Source: Labyrinthula sp. Ha (taxonomy: Eukaryota; Sar; Bigyra; Labyrinthulida; Labyrinthulaceae). From it: a DNA stretch of 64,000 nt. Position numbers and translations under genes: made by a program. The number at the start of each line of letters is the position of its first letter. Position 1 is the stretch's first letter. Shown in pieces: positions 10,801-23,600 of the stretch. The notes under the pieces were generated by a model that was not told where the DNA came from, did not search any database, and worked only from the letters and a program-made list of their open reading frames with translations. The stretch spans positions 682,001 to 746,000 of the forward strand of contig JAALGZ010000001.1 in the NCBI GenBank assembly GCA_015227615.1, given 5' to 3'.

Positions 10801-13800
10801 CCCTGCAACACGTAAATTTTTGGCTTTAACCCCATTTCATTGTAGAAACGAAACAAATAATATTACCAATTTTCTTTTGAATTGGCGTTCTGTATCAGTA
10901 GCTCACGCTTAACTATAACATGTTGTTGACAACTTCAACAAAGGATCTCGAATTAAAGTTTTCAGCCGCAATATCATTGATTGTCTTCAATATACCCAAT
11001 TTAAAAAATCAGCTGTAAGTTTTAAGAATAGAACAGAGAGTAATTCCAGGAATATAAATTCTTTATTAATTTCTTTATAATTTTCTATAGTTACAACTTA
11101 CACATACATTCATTTCCCATGGAAATCAAATATATGATATTATTTGAAATTAAACCCATACCTAGATAAATGTTTTCAGACTAAGCCATATTTATATCAT
11201 TTAGAAGAGAATCAGATTATTTAAATAGCTAGTATCTAGAAAAAATGAATTTGGTTTACATTTTTCTCTTAGCTTATTTCTTGTCAAGCACTACCATGGA
11301 GAATCTCGGTTAGTATTCAGATCTCGCAAAGGTTTTACCAGGGACGATATGACAGCAACATAAGGCAAACGTAAAAACGGTAAAGAATAGGAAACCTAGG
11401 TTTTTGAGTCACGGGTACGGTAATTACATTGATTATTAAATTAGGAGTTGGTGGTAGTGAAAAGTGCATAAAACAGTTTAATTTTATTGTTGCAGACTGC
11501 AAATATATGGTATTATCTATTTTAACTAAAGTAATACTCACTAGTCACTACGTAATAATATAGGCTTTGGTATTCAGGTTCAAGAAGGCCGTACTGGTGT
11601 GTTTCATATTATTTTCGAACTATTAAGAACCGCTGTTTGAAGATATAACTGAAATTATAGTGCTCAGGATAAAAAAACTGGTTAATTCTTATGTAAAAAT
11701 TGTTCTCAGTTAAAAATTCTTATATTTTGGGGAGGCTGGTCAGCTCTTAATACCAGTAAAACCCTTTGTTTGCAATGGTCATTTGCCAATGGAACTATTT
11801 AATTAAACCACAGAAATAACTGCGAGAAGCTCATGAAATTCTTTGAGTTAAAAAAAAATAGACTCGAGGTCGGCAGTAAGTATCCATAGCTACTTTACTG
11901 CTATTTTTCTCTTAGTTATTATCTTGAAGTGTCAGGTTCTAATTGTTTTTTATTGATTCAATGTTGTTTCTGCCCCTCAACTGATTTTAAGTAATCCAAT
12001 AAAACAATTCGTAATTTTTAAGATGTACTAACAAAAAGATTTCTTGAATAATTATCCATTAGAGATACGCGATTTTTATGCCCTCTATAGTTTTTGATTA
12101 CCGGAACTTATATTTCAGCAATGAAGTACTATATGATGCTATGCTATTTGGTTCCTCGGAAGCAAACAACTATATCTAGGGATTGGACTTGCTTTATTGA
12201 TGATTGATCAATAAAACTATTGCCAATACCTTTCCTATTGATTGAATATGATTGTTCCTGTACCAGTTTGATTGGTTTTTGACAATCAATTGATCATCAA
12301 TACAAGCCTGTGTCACAAGGCCCTGGGCCAAGGAACTAAAGAAAATACTTTTTCCTTTTGCACCATACGTCAAGCTTCAAAAAACTAGCCACATGGCCCA
12401 GCCACATTCTATTACCGGGTTATTCCTATGCTATGTGACTAGTTCGTAAAGGTTTTCATATGGTGTAGAATATATGTAAGAAACTTTCAGCAATTTGAAA
12501 CAGGGTCGCATCACCCATCTTTATTTGGATAATCAAGTGGTAATGACAATAAAATCATAAACACTTAGTAAGAATCAAAAATGCAATTCTTTTATTGACA
12601 ATCAAAATCAAGACAATTATCAAATAATTATTGATACTTTTTAAAAAATCTAATGCCTACCTACAGCATATCATAATCATTATTAAGCGCTCAGATATAA
12701 ATGAAACTTCCCTTGTAAGAATATTCACCCGCATCGCAATGTGGAACTTCCATTGGCCTAGATTGTTTTCAAGTAGGGTTAAAAACCAATCCCAAAAAAA
12801 ATCTAGCTTCAAAAGTTTCTCTTTAAGCGGTAGAGAATTTGGGTCACATTGCCATATCTATGTTTACTTGATGCAGAAAATAGTCTAAAGTAGTTTTCTA
12901 ACCAATATATAGCTAAGAAAATTGTAGTATATTTGCTCTTGCTTAAAAGTACTCTGAGTGGAACAAGCCAATATTCCCTAGTGATTCTTCTCTTCTGTGC
13001 TGTGTTACATGGTAACCAGAAATCAATAGACGCCACGTATTCTATGTTAGAGTAGGGCATCTCCTTAATGGTAATACCCCAACTCTCTTACAGATGCGAC
13101 CATAAGGTTTAGGCTTGTTCTATACTAAAACAACTGTTTTTTTTTAATTCTTGGCTTCGCTCAAATACTTTTTCAAAGAGATTTTCTCTCAATTTATGCT
13201 GGGCTTTCAATGTTAGTGAAGGTTAAGCTAAACATTTCAACTAACTTAACAACAGCATATGAAGGTAGACGCTGTTAAGGTATTATATTTACTTTATCCC
13301 CTAAAACGAAAGCCTTTTAATTGCGCATTAGGATATGCATGAGTCACAGTAAATATCCTGTCTCCTCAATTGAAATTTGTTTCCACAAATGGATTTCCCT
13401 AAGATTCACCATAGAAAATTGGTCTTCTAGATAAAAAATCTCATCACTTTGGCAGCTGCTTAAATATATGAATAAAACTAAGCAAGAATCGTTCTCTCCT
13501 ACTCGAGAAATAGCAGATCATTACCTTACTAAAACTTACATGCTAGAAGCATTTTGTGCTAGGGTTGAATCTTTGACATTTGAAAACGAACCATTGCTGT
13601 ACCATAGCCTCGATTTTCTGTCTTGATGAAGAATTAGGGTTGCAATATTGTCTCTCTCTGGAATTTAATGTCACTAGCTTAACCTAATTTTATTACTCCA
13701 GTGAGCTTTTTAGTTCAACGAGGTTAAACATCACGGCAATTTTGAACCCCGTTTTTTTGGATCTGATCAGAAGGAACAATCTACTCCCTGATATGTTTCC

Positions 13801-14823
13801 GCAATGAACATCTGAAACTGGGTTCACATATCTGATATCTTTTTCTTTAACCAATGAATCGAAACAGCGCCAGAATGGGTCATTTGAACTACTTAGAGTA
13901 TTCAATTCCTAGGAACCCGTGTTTTCAACGAGTATGCGAAAACTCATGTCACTGTTTTCTTCCTTCTTTATCTTGTGCGACTTCTGTAATCTGTCTGTCT
14001 GGAGTACCACTATTCGTTAATCAAAGTGTCATATACTGTGGTCACAATCTTTAATAAGGTCAAGGTGCAAAGATGTGTTGCTGTAAAAAATTGCATAAAG
14101 TTCTGAAACAAAGCTGAGTTAAAGTGTGAAGGCTCAGAAAGACAACAGAAATGTGTTGCATTATTTCTCAAAACTGACAGGGCAAGTATCTTGCTCAATT
14201 GGTACTGCTTTGTGCTCTAGTTGATGGGAATTTTCAAATAACCAGAGCTTTTGACAGGATTATCTTGCTTTCCTTGACTACCCAAAATTTTACTAGAGAA
14301 GGGCCATCTTTGGGCTTATTATCAATCAAAAAGGGGGAGCACTTTGGGCGTACTCTTATCCACCAAGAGGGGACAAATACCTTACAAAGGGATTCTAACA
14401 CAAAAATTGTTTAATTTACGATAAATACTTCTTGGTTCTCATGAAAAATAAAGCTGCGGTTTGTATATTCAAAACTGCAAAGAAGAGTTAACCTGAAAAC
14501 ATTAAAGATTGGAAGTGGGAACAGGAAAGGAAGAAAAGTGTGAATGTAAGTTCTAGTGAATATATTTGAAGATGAACATACAAACCATGTAAAACTAAAG
14601 AACAAAAACAAAAGCAGATCATTATAAGAAAATTCATAAGGCCGAAGAATTGTTTTTCTTGGGGAAACAAGTTTATTTTTATGTTTTGTATAGTTTTTAT
14701 TTTAGCAAGCTATGTCTGTAATGAACATCGGTGTTTTACATGCCAAATATCGGCTATTCCTTAATTTCGACAATAATAGAATATTTATAAAGGTACCAAA
14801 ATAAAAACAGTAATAAACAAAAT
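7825..14823. other. 7-kb AT-rich stretch without a supported gene
   Basis: No recognisable gene. Contents noted: a short perfect hairpin (CAACGA/TCGTTG arms) near 8203-8219; a fold-back sequence at 12147-12345, listed separately; a minus-strand coding-like frame at 12809-13060; and a plus-strand frame at 14199-14414 containing ITRAFDRIILLSL, faintly like a LINE reverse transcriptase but unsupported by neighbouring motifs. Most of the rest reads as drifted, possibly old mobile DNA. Confidence 0.5.
12147..12345. repeat. imperfect fold-back (MITE-like) sequence
   Basis: The two ends are imperfect inverted repeats. The left arm runs from TTTGGTTCCTCGG to GCTTTATTGATGATTGATCA; the right arm, reverse-complemented, reads TTTAGTTCCTTGG and then GGCTTGTATTGATGATCA. 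The inner 14-20 bases match best, and the loop contains more ATTGATTG-type words. This could be a small non-autonomous DNA transposon, or an RNA- or DNA-level hairpin. I found no clear target duplication. Confidence 0.4.
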
Positions 14824-15725
14824 ATGTCGAGATTATATCAACATATTGAAAAACTAGAAGTTTATAATATAAAAGCTAATACACCAGTTACAGAAGATGT
14901 TGAAGAGTTGGCTTCATTTAGTACTATTTTAGTTCTTATTATTGGTTAGAAAATTCTCAACACTTTGTCAGTGTACACGAAAATATAAAGATGAAATATG
15001 GAAATCCAAATAGATTTTATGACCGATTTCTTAAAGCTAGAGACTATGATTTTGATAAAGTAGGTGCTTTAATAACAGAGGCTATGAATTGTAGAAACAA
15101 GAATAAACTTGATCAAGAGTTAAACCCGGAAGAAAAATCTGAGTTGGACACTCTTTATAAAGAGTTGGATCAACTCTGGCCTGTAAAATTTTGGGGATAT
15201 ACTAAACACGGAAATCTTATAATGAAAGCAGAATTAAGAAATATCAGAACTTCTGAAATTGTTTCTAGGTTTAGTGAAGATGAAATTCGAACTTATTTTC
15301 TATGGTTTGTATTCTCTTATTTTTATCTTAGTTTTTAGAATGAGTTAAGTATGAAATATCAAGCATATGGAAATGCAAATATTAGAGTTGAAGGAGATAA
15401 AAGTTGGAAACAAACAGTTGAAGTATATGATCTCGATGGAATTTCTTGGCGTCAATTACTTAATTTTAAAGGGATGAGAATACTTGGAAATATATTGAAA
15501 CTATGCCAGAAAGTTTATCCAGAAACATTAGGACAAACATTTGTAATAAATGCTCCCTCTTTTTTTTCAATATTTTGGAGTTTTGTACGAAAATTTTTAA
15601 GTGATGATACCGCACAAAAAACTGAAATTTTAAGCAAGAACCAAATAGATAAAGCTAAAGAATTCTTAACTCAATACTTAGATGATAAAGACATTGGAGA
15701 TCTATTAGGTATTAACTCTGCGTAG
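14824..15725 (+). CDS. Sec14-like CRAL-TRIO lipid-transfer protein
   Basis: Three exons, 14824-14920, 14950-15308 and 15339-15725, joined by introns of 29 and 30 nt, give 280 residues. The N-terminal part (about 45-75: NRFYDRFLKARDYDFDKV...) matches the CRAL-TRIO-N helical pair that precedes the lipid cavity. The C-terminal part has the domain's hallmarks: VYDLDGISW, then KGMRILGNILKLCQKVYPE, then VINAPSFFSIFWSFVRKFLSD, and a final helix. Proteins of this family bind and exchange phosphatidylinositol and other lipids between membranes. No membrane segment or extra domain is present, and the length is close to yeast Sec14. The ATG at 14824 is the first in frame, and the stop is TAG. The gene faces the ABCG transporter gene with a 151-bp gap. 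Family assignment is firm; the lipid ligand is unknown. Confidence 0.88.
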
Positions 15726-15876
15726 TTGTATTTTAAAAATGTGGGCTGTGGATAATTCGTTTATTTTAATTTTCTTATGACGTTGTGTTTCCTTTATAAA
15801 GTAAAAACAAAACTAAATAATACTCATTTCTATCCAACCAGCTAAAAATATATTTTCTATGGAGAATAAATAAAAT

Positions 15877-18800
15877 TTATAAACTATACACCCCACTCTG
15901 TTTCATACTACCAGCTCTGCCTCCCTGAATTTGATCCGCATCTAAAGTCTCTCCAGTAAATTCATTGTAATAAAAGTTTCTTCCTGTTTGCTGACTGGTG
16001 TATAACTTCCATCCTGCTCCTTGGTTGAAAACTCGAGAATTATGTTGCCCTCCGCCTCCCATTCCAGGAGGAGGACCCTTATTTAAATTAAGGTTACCTT
16101 GTCTCAAAGCAGTAATTCCTTGAGAAAACCTATTGGTGAAGGACGGATTTTGGTGGCTAGTACTTGATGTTCGCATTCTGGACTGCATCTGCATACCTTG
16201 AAACCTTTTCCCGGAGGTGATTCTCATACTTGTTACCCATTCTCTATTTGTATTTCCTCGTTCTCGTGATGGGTTATATTGATCCTTAGACTGCTTCTGT
16301 TGTAGATGCTCCTCAATCAATTGTTTTGTTTGGTCGAGAAAACTTCTTGCTCTGATAGAATGACTTTTGCTCACTTTATTCCAGTATAGTTGCACTCTCA
16401 GCAAGCGGATGAATTTAATACCAAGGGCTACTGCAGTTTTTTCTCCGGAAGCAAGTTCGCCTCCAGTCAGTAGACTACTAGAAACTGCTACCAAAGCCCC
16501 ATCAATAATTAAAAATAAAAAGCTTGGTGCATCAAACTCCACAGCCCAAGCGAAATCAGATACTTCTTCTCCAACAGTGTAAGGCGAAAGATGGGATATT
16601 TGATTAAAAAACTGAAGTACATACCCTCCTAGAAAAGCCAAACCAAGGATCGAGATTACAGACTCCGCATCTTCAAAACATATATATGGTGTGGATACAA
16701 GATCAATGAAAAAAAACAACGCAAACAAATTTCGTGACAGCAAAATGGCTTGAATTCCCACTGTATTTAGTTCCTTCTTTTTTGAAGATACTGAATCCTC
16801 ATCATCATTGAGATTTTCTCTACCAAAAACAGAGCTTTTTTGCTTCTTAAACTTGTCTTTATTTTGGTTAAGCATGTCTCCCATTGTACCCCCAACTCCA
16901 ACCGGATTGGTTGTTCGAAATTCACTGTTAGCGCGTGAAGGCACAGGTACAACATTCTGATTTTCTGTCACTTCCCTTTTTTCAACTTTCAAACTTTTAA
17001 CCCCAACGTATCTTGTAAAGAAATCAATGATACTAAGTACCCTAAAAAGGAAAAAGAGAATCAGCAGCAACAGAACACAGATAAAAATATCCAGGTCATC
17101 GTACCTCAAAGCTCTGATAATGACATCCCCAGTTCTTGTGAGACACTCTAGCACAGTAGCATCACAAGGGAGTTCAAAACCAGAGAACTGATTTACAACA
17201 ACACCAACCAAACCATAAAATGCAGGCATCGTATAAGGAAGCCAGCTGTAGTAGGAAGGAAGAGCATCTAGAGGGATGATAAACCCATTAAAAAGCGCTC
17301 CAAGGGCTACGAACCCTACTTGCAGAGTACCAGCTGCTCGGACATTATCTCTATCAATCTGAATCAATACATTAAGAGCTGTGGTTGCAAGTCCAATCAA
17401 ACTTATCAAGACCGCAAAAACTAAGGCTCGTTCTACATTTAGCTCAAGTCCTGCGATTAAATACACAGGGATACCGAAAGAAAGGCATTCCAATAGAGTA
17501 GTGGTTCCATCTTTTACGAACTGTGCTACCAAAAACGCTGGCCAAGACTTGAGTGTTCCAGCTGCATATTCGTAGTCATACATTAGCTTCTCATCAAAAT
17601 ATCTTCTTCCTAGAAAAACACCTTGGATGAAGGTAATTGTAGCTACAGTGAGGTAAATCAACCCCGTCAACTGATCATATGAGTCCGCCATAAAAAATAG
17701 CCCACCCAATACTACTCCTCCTGCAAAGCTCAGGGACATCGTTACCCCAAGTCTTAATCCACCTCTAGTAATGGAGCGGGAAATAAGCACCCATTGTAAG
17801 TACAACACACTTGATGGAGCGCTATAGGAGTATCGACCCTCGGCAATGGAGTTATATATTAGAAGCTCTTTCATCTCCTCAGTTAACTCATCTGAAAGGT
17901 TTGTCTTTTCACTTTCCATACTTTGGCGTAATTCTTGCCCAATTTGACTTGATTGAAAGTTTTGTTTGAAGGCAACTAAACTGGGATCATTTCTATCAGT
18001 TACAGAAACGAATTGATCAAGAAGAGCATTTCCTAATGTATCTTGATTCACACCAAGAAAGGAAGCAGCATCATGAAGACGTCCTGAGAATACAACCTCT
18101 CCAAGAACTAACAGAGAAATCCTGTGTAGCTCCAGCAAAATTTCCTTTCTTGGTTGATGAATCGATAAAATTACGTTCATCCCACTTCTTTCAGCAAACA
18201 TTCTCAGCCTCTTGACTAGATTAAGTGCACTGACAGAATCCAAACCAGAAGTGGGTTCATCAAGTAAGATTGCGCTAGGATTAAGTAAAAGTTGCACAGC
18301 GACACTAAGCCTTCGCCTTTGTCCACCAGAAATGCCACCTTCAATTGTAACCCCGCCATCTCCACAAAGAGTGTCTTTGCATGAACTCAGATCTAACAGC
18401 TCTAGCAACTGATATACTCTTAGCAATTTATCATCATCAGAAACATATTCTGGGAGAATTAAGTAAGCAGCATGTTCTAAAGTTTCACGAACAGTTAACG
18501 TGGGGAAGAAATAATCTGCCTGAGCCACATACGCAGTGTTTAGACTCAACCAAGTACGCAAGAAATTAGCTTTCTCTGTGAATAAGTTAACTCCGTTTAA
18601 GTGAATATTCCCTCTCATTGTACCTTCATGTCTTGAAAACGCCAAAAGTTCAAGCAAAGTGGACTTTCCACTACCTAAATAAGTGAGAAAAAATAATAAT
18701 AAACCTGAGGGACCCATAATTGCGTGAACCTCTCCAGGATTGAAGGCAAGACTGACATCCTTCAGAATCTGTACTTTCTTTCCATCTTTTGCTACAACAA

Positions 18801-20681
18801 AATAGGAGAGATTTTCAGCCATTAAGTGTACTCTTCTGTAGCCAGAATGGATCGCTGTTTGATTAATTAGTTGCTCCTGTACTCGATCAGCCCGCTTATT
18901 TCTACCTCTTGCCATTTTTTGCAGAAAATCAAGCTCTTTGTCACCTTGGAAGCCTATAAACTAAACAAGAACAATACGTGTACGTTCATGTTCTCCTTCA
19001 CCAAACCTTAAGTCTCTAGCCCGGTCCCAAAATTCAGCAGTTTTTCTCCTCCAACTAGTCATCTTCAACCAAGATTGAGAAAAAACAAAGAGTGGAAAAA
19101 ACACAACGAAAAATGCATACACAAAGAGAAGTTGTTGGATACATACAGAGACAAGGGCTGCTGTTTCAAATGGAAAAACAATTGTTTTGCATTCTGAATT
19201 GCACAAAAACAAACCACAAGAATCTTGATTCACCATATCTTCTCCAGTAGAAAAAGTTATACTCTCTCCATTACTGGTCACAAAAAGCGTTACAGTATCT
19301 TGAGCGCTCATACCATTCACCGTAATTTCACTAAACACCGTTTCATCTCGAATAAACAATAAACTCCCAAGCTCATTACGTCCAGATCCAAAAGTTTGTC
19401 TAGTTGGATCAATCGAATGGATTCTTGTAGGAACTACAAAACCAGTTTGTCCACAACTTGGAGACCAAAACTTAAAAATATTATTCCCGGAAGTTTCTGC
19501 TAAAGTTCTTGACATTGACTGAAGAGAATTTCTTGTTGTCTGTCCAAAAGTCTCTACAAAAGAAATTCCTGCTTCGGCAAGAGCATCGGCAGAGGAGTCT
19601 CCAATTTCAAGATCCTCAATGCCAAGACCTTCTAATGCTATGAGGTCATAAACACTTTGTAGAAAAAGGATCTTGTAATTCAAATCAGTTAAATGATTCC
19701 TAATCAACTCATCCGCAAACAAGCACTTGTACAGGAAATTATCACCCCAGAAGTCCCTGCAAGAAGAGATCAAAGTCGCATCTTGGATCCAATCAACTGT
19801 TTGTGCTCTTAAGTCCTCATTCACAGAGAAATTTCCAGTTGCTATATTCTCAACATTATTAGTCCATCCAGAATCTACAATAGTATAAATATCGATTTCA
19901 TTGTCAGGAAGGGCAGCATCTAAAGCGGATTTTAAGGTACTCGTGTGGTGAATTGCAGCTACTCCTGCATATCGTGTTCCTCCAATGACAATTTTGGACG
20001 CATTAAGTAAGTTCTCTTCTTCAATGAGCGCGGAAATTACGTTTTGAAAGATAATAGAGCCTCTAAATTTTGTATCTGAAGCTATACAATAAAAATACAA
20101 AATAAAGTACGATCTTCGACACCATTTCCAAGCCAAAAATCCAAAGAGCAACTCGGAATGAATACTCTGATGTACTCTCGGAACTCAACATTTTCAGCAT
20201 CTTGGCAGAGCAGAGTTTCTGGAGTTACACTTTCAAAGACATCCCACCACGAGCTTGTACAAGTTGCTCTAGAGAACAGACATCGAGCAGCCTCTTCTTC
20301 CAGTTCATCACCTGCATTCGTTACAAATAACTCTTCATTGACTCCTTCACAGACTCCTTGGCCAGTTGCTTCTCGATCTGATCCTTCGCAAATTTCATCA
20401 CAATCATCTCCAGAGCAGCCATCTACATCACCCAACCAAATAAAGTAATTTCGTGGAATGAAGGAGTCGGGATCAGCTGGATCTTCCTCCTCCGAGATTA
20501 ATCGCCCAAGGTAATATCCTGAGTTCGTGCCGTCTGCACAACGGGCTTCTGGGTGAGTTGTTTGATTTAAAAACTTCAACGCTAATCTATTGGTTGCGGA
20601 ACATGGGGTAGAGTTTCCTGTTGTTAACAAGTAGAAGAGGAGGAGTAGAAAAGTAATTATTTGCATATTTATGCATTGCAT
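15877..20681 (-). CDS. ABCG half-transporter fused to an inactive Notum/PAE-like ectodomain
   Basis: Four exons (20681-20111, 20081-18984, 18953-18705, 18674-15877) with introns of 29, 30 and 30 nt give about 1571 residues. Order: signal peptide (1-24); secreted alpha/beta-hydrolase-like region (about 30-470) resembling Notum/pectin acetylesterase (CADGTNSGYY, FRGSIIFQNVI, DLIALEGLG); one membrane segment (about 495-522); an ABCG nucleotide-binding domain with Walker A GPSGSGKST, signature ISGGQRRRLS, Walker B ILLDEPTSGLD and H-loop SIHQPR; six membrane segments (about 933-1194). A further hydrophobic region of about four segments follows, the last carrying GIKFIRLLRV, like a voltage-sensor S4. 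A Gly/Arg/Asn-rich tail ends in a WW-like motif (GWKLYTSQQTGRNFYYN) lacking the second Trp. In the hydrolase region the nucleophile motif GCSAGG reads GGTRYAG and the catalytic His site (SC..H) reads SCGQTG, so it is probably not an enzyme. Transporter class is firm; substrate is unknown. Confidence 0.88.
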
Positions 20682-23600
20682 CGCTTCTTACAGTTATACG
20701 TTGAAAATGTGATGTTTCAGCTCGCGTGTAAAATAGTATTCCTTGCAAAATGCGATTTGAAGACGAGAAAGATGATATTTTGGGTATATTTTTTGTTCAG
20801 CTATAATTCTAGAGATATACTATTAAAACGTAATATAAGACTAGGAGTCAAAGATAAATTTTCTTAAAATTTTTATGACAACTCTTTCTTTCTTATCTAT
20901 CTTGTTTATAATCATTTATATTAGCTTCATAAATATTATAAAATGTTGTTAATTATTACTAGAGATTATTTGATAAGTCTTCACAGATGGCCAGGGGTCA
21001 GAAAATTAAGTAAAAGATAATTATTTTCTTTTGTTCTAATTGTCAATACATGAATTAAATTTCTGATGTTTGGCAGGTTTTAATGGTATTTTTATCTTCA
21101 ATGGCTATTCTCAACTATTTGGATAAGAGAGAATGAAAATTTTCGTATATGTTCAGTGTGTTTGAACACGTTCAACCATAAAGTACAAAATGCAAAGAAT
21201 AAGAAAGTTCCTTTTAGTCCATTTTGACACCTTTTCGACGGTTTGATCTAACTACTATTGCTTTCCTTGCTATCCAACCAATCCGCACCAAAAACAATGA
21301 CGATCCAAATGACAAGGAATTCTTCTATCTAAAGATAAAATCAATGCAGTACAAGAAAAATGATTTAAATCACCTTCCTGAAGAAGTCATTCGCATAGAT
21401 TAATCTTCTAAGTATTTTGTCTCGAATGTCAACATTCTGGTAGAGAACTTACTCTGTCAACCCTTTCTTTCTCTCAGTTTCTCTGTGCAAGGGTTAAATC
21501 CAGGGTAAGCATTCGAACAACCCATAAGTAATCTTGCTGCCTCTGATTCTTTAGCTAAATAATCAATTTCTCAAACGATATCAAAGAAAAAAGTATACTT
21601 GTAGCATACAGTGTATCTCTAAAAGGTGAGAACTCTCATTTGAGCCAACTAGAGAGTTTATACTCACGTATCAACCCATGTAGTGGAACCTCTTTAAGCA
21701 AAAATTCCAAGCATAGAATGAACTTTTATTCTCTCATATTCCTAATTAGGAACGATGTTTATATTGTCCTTGGGAAAGCAAAACAAAGATTTTACAAATT
21801 TGCAGCGAAGTTGGCGGAAACGAAGAGATTCTTGAGGCATGTTGAGAGTAAACTGCAAATTAGTAAAAGGTTAATGAGGTTATGTATCAAATAGTCCATT
21901 TGGAAATGGTTCTACCCAGTTACTTTTACTGATGTTTCACTCCATTACTATTATCGTGTTAACGCCAAGTTAATGACTTACCATAGGGAATTGTGCACAA
22001 TCTCTTCTTGCACACTATATACACTTTCAAATATATGTGATTACATATGTTGATCTAGATTGTGGCTTCTAAGGAAAGTTTATATATATTTCAACTGATG
22101 TAAAAACCTGTGAAAAATATCAAGCAAATAATTATGAAGTTCTAAACGATTTCCAAAGGCAAAAGAAAAGTTTGAGTGGGAATAAGAATGAAAATTATTA
22201 TGTATTAGTGAAAAGGTTTCATCACCTACAATGGCAGCTTTGTTTTCTTTACTTGAGATGTTGTTGTTAAGATTTTATTGCAAATGGAACACTTTTATGG
22301 TACTAGATCGAGTAATGACTATTGCCATTGAAATGTGCCTTTCCTATGTATACAGACATCAGGCATATTGTGATCTAACCGCCGATGGAACATGGTTTGC
22401 AAGATATGGAAGATTGAAGTCATAAGGCGTACACCAGGTTACCCTTATCTGTCTCAATTAAAAAAACATATATAGAGAAAGTATATGTACCCTTAGGTCA
22501 CTCATGATTACGAATTCAATGGGTTCAAATTATTAAGCATTTCCAAACAAACTTATATTTTCTACGAGAGCACAATCAGAGTTCCCTCTAGGTTAACCAT
22601 TAGTACAGTTTAGAACCACATTTATACGAGCATCAAGCAAGTACTGGTATTGAAATAATAATTTTATAAAGTTCAGCTATTTCGCTTTCTGAGCTAATGC
22701 GGTAGAGATTTCTTAGGTAGCCGACTTGAGGTATCATTTGAATGCTTATAACCTTAGTGTCGATAATTAAGATGAACTAGCAAAGCGTCTTGATTCAGTA
22801 TATCTCTTAAATATCCCAATTGAAGAGAAAATATATCGTCTTCCTCATCTAGACAGCAGCTGGCTGATAGAGTAGGAATTTGATTTCTTGTTGTAATTTA
22901 GGGAATCTATAAGAATATAATATAATATTTGGACAAGACCTTGGGTGAATGGTTGAAGCATATATTTTTGGTATTGGCTGGTACATTAAATATTAAGTAT
23001 AGTCTTATGAAAATTAAAACAGATAAGCCAGAAAATGAACAAAGAAGCTTTCTGATGAAACAAGTGTTACGTTTAACCAAACGGAGAAAACTTTCCCATC
23101 CAACGAGTCAAGGTGGAATGAAGCAATGTACAATAAAGTTAAAGAGATAGGTATTGGATACTTGTTTCTCTTCTGCTGAGGCACGTGTTTCATTCTTAGC
23201 AATACCAAGGTTATCTAACTTCGGATTCGTTTACTGTAAATGGACATGAAAATACAAGTAGATTGGGGTTCAAACCAGAGAATGTGCATCAAAAGGTATG
23301 TTTGCGTTCTGCGAAAAAAATAGCGCAAAACGCTTTATATGTAAAACCTTCATTTCAACCAAAAATTTTGGTGTCATTTAATGCTTATGGTCTTTTTTTA
23401 ACCTTTCAACTTGCTGATGAAGTTTCCATGAATTTGGAGATGGCATCTAATGCATTTAAACGAGTATCTTTTCATAAATCGTGTTTGCGATTCGGCAAGA
23501 GTTTATAAATATAAGTCTGCCAGGAAACACGCTATTCAAACTGGAAAATTGTCTAACATGTTCACGCAGCTGTATTTGATATTTCTCTCCTTTACTTATC

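Noticed and set aside
14199-14414. Frame with ITRAFDRIILLSL as a second LINE reverse transcriptase
   Set aside because: No upstream GPDG, YRPI or GFR blocks at the expected distances.
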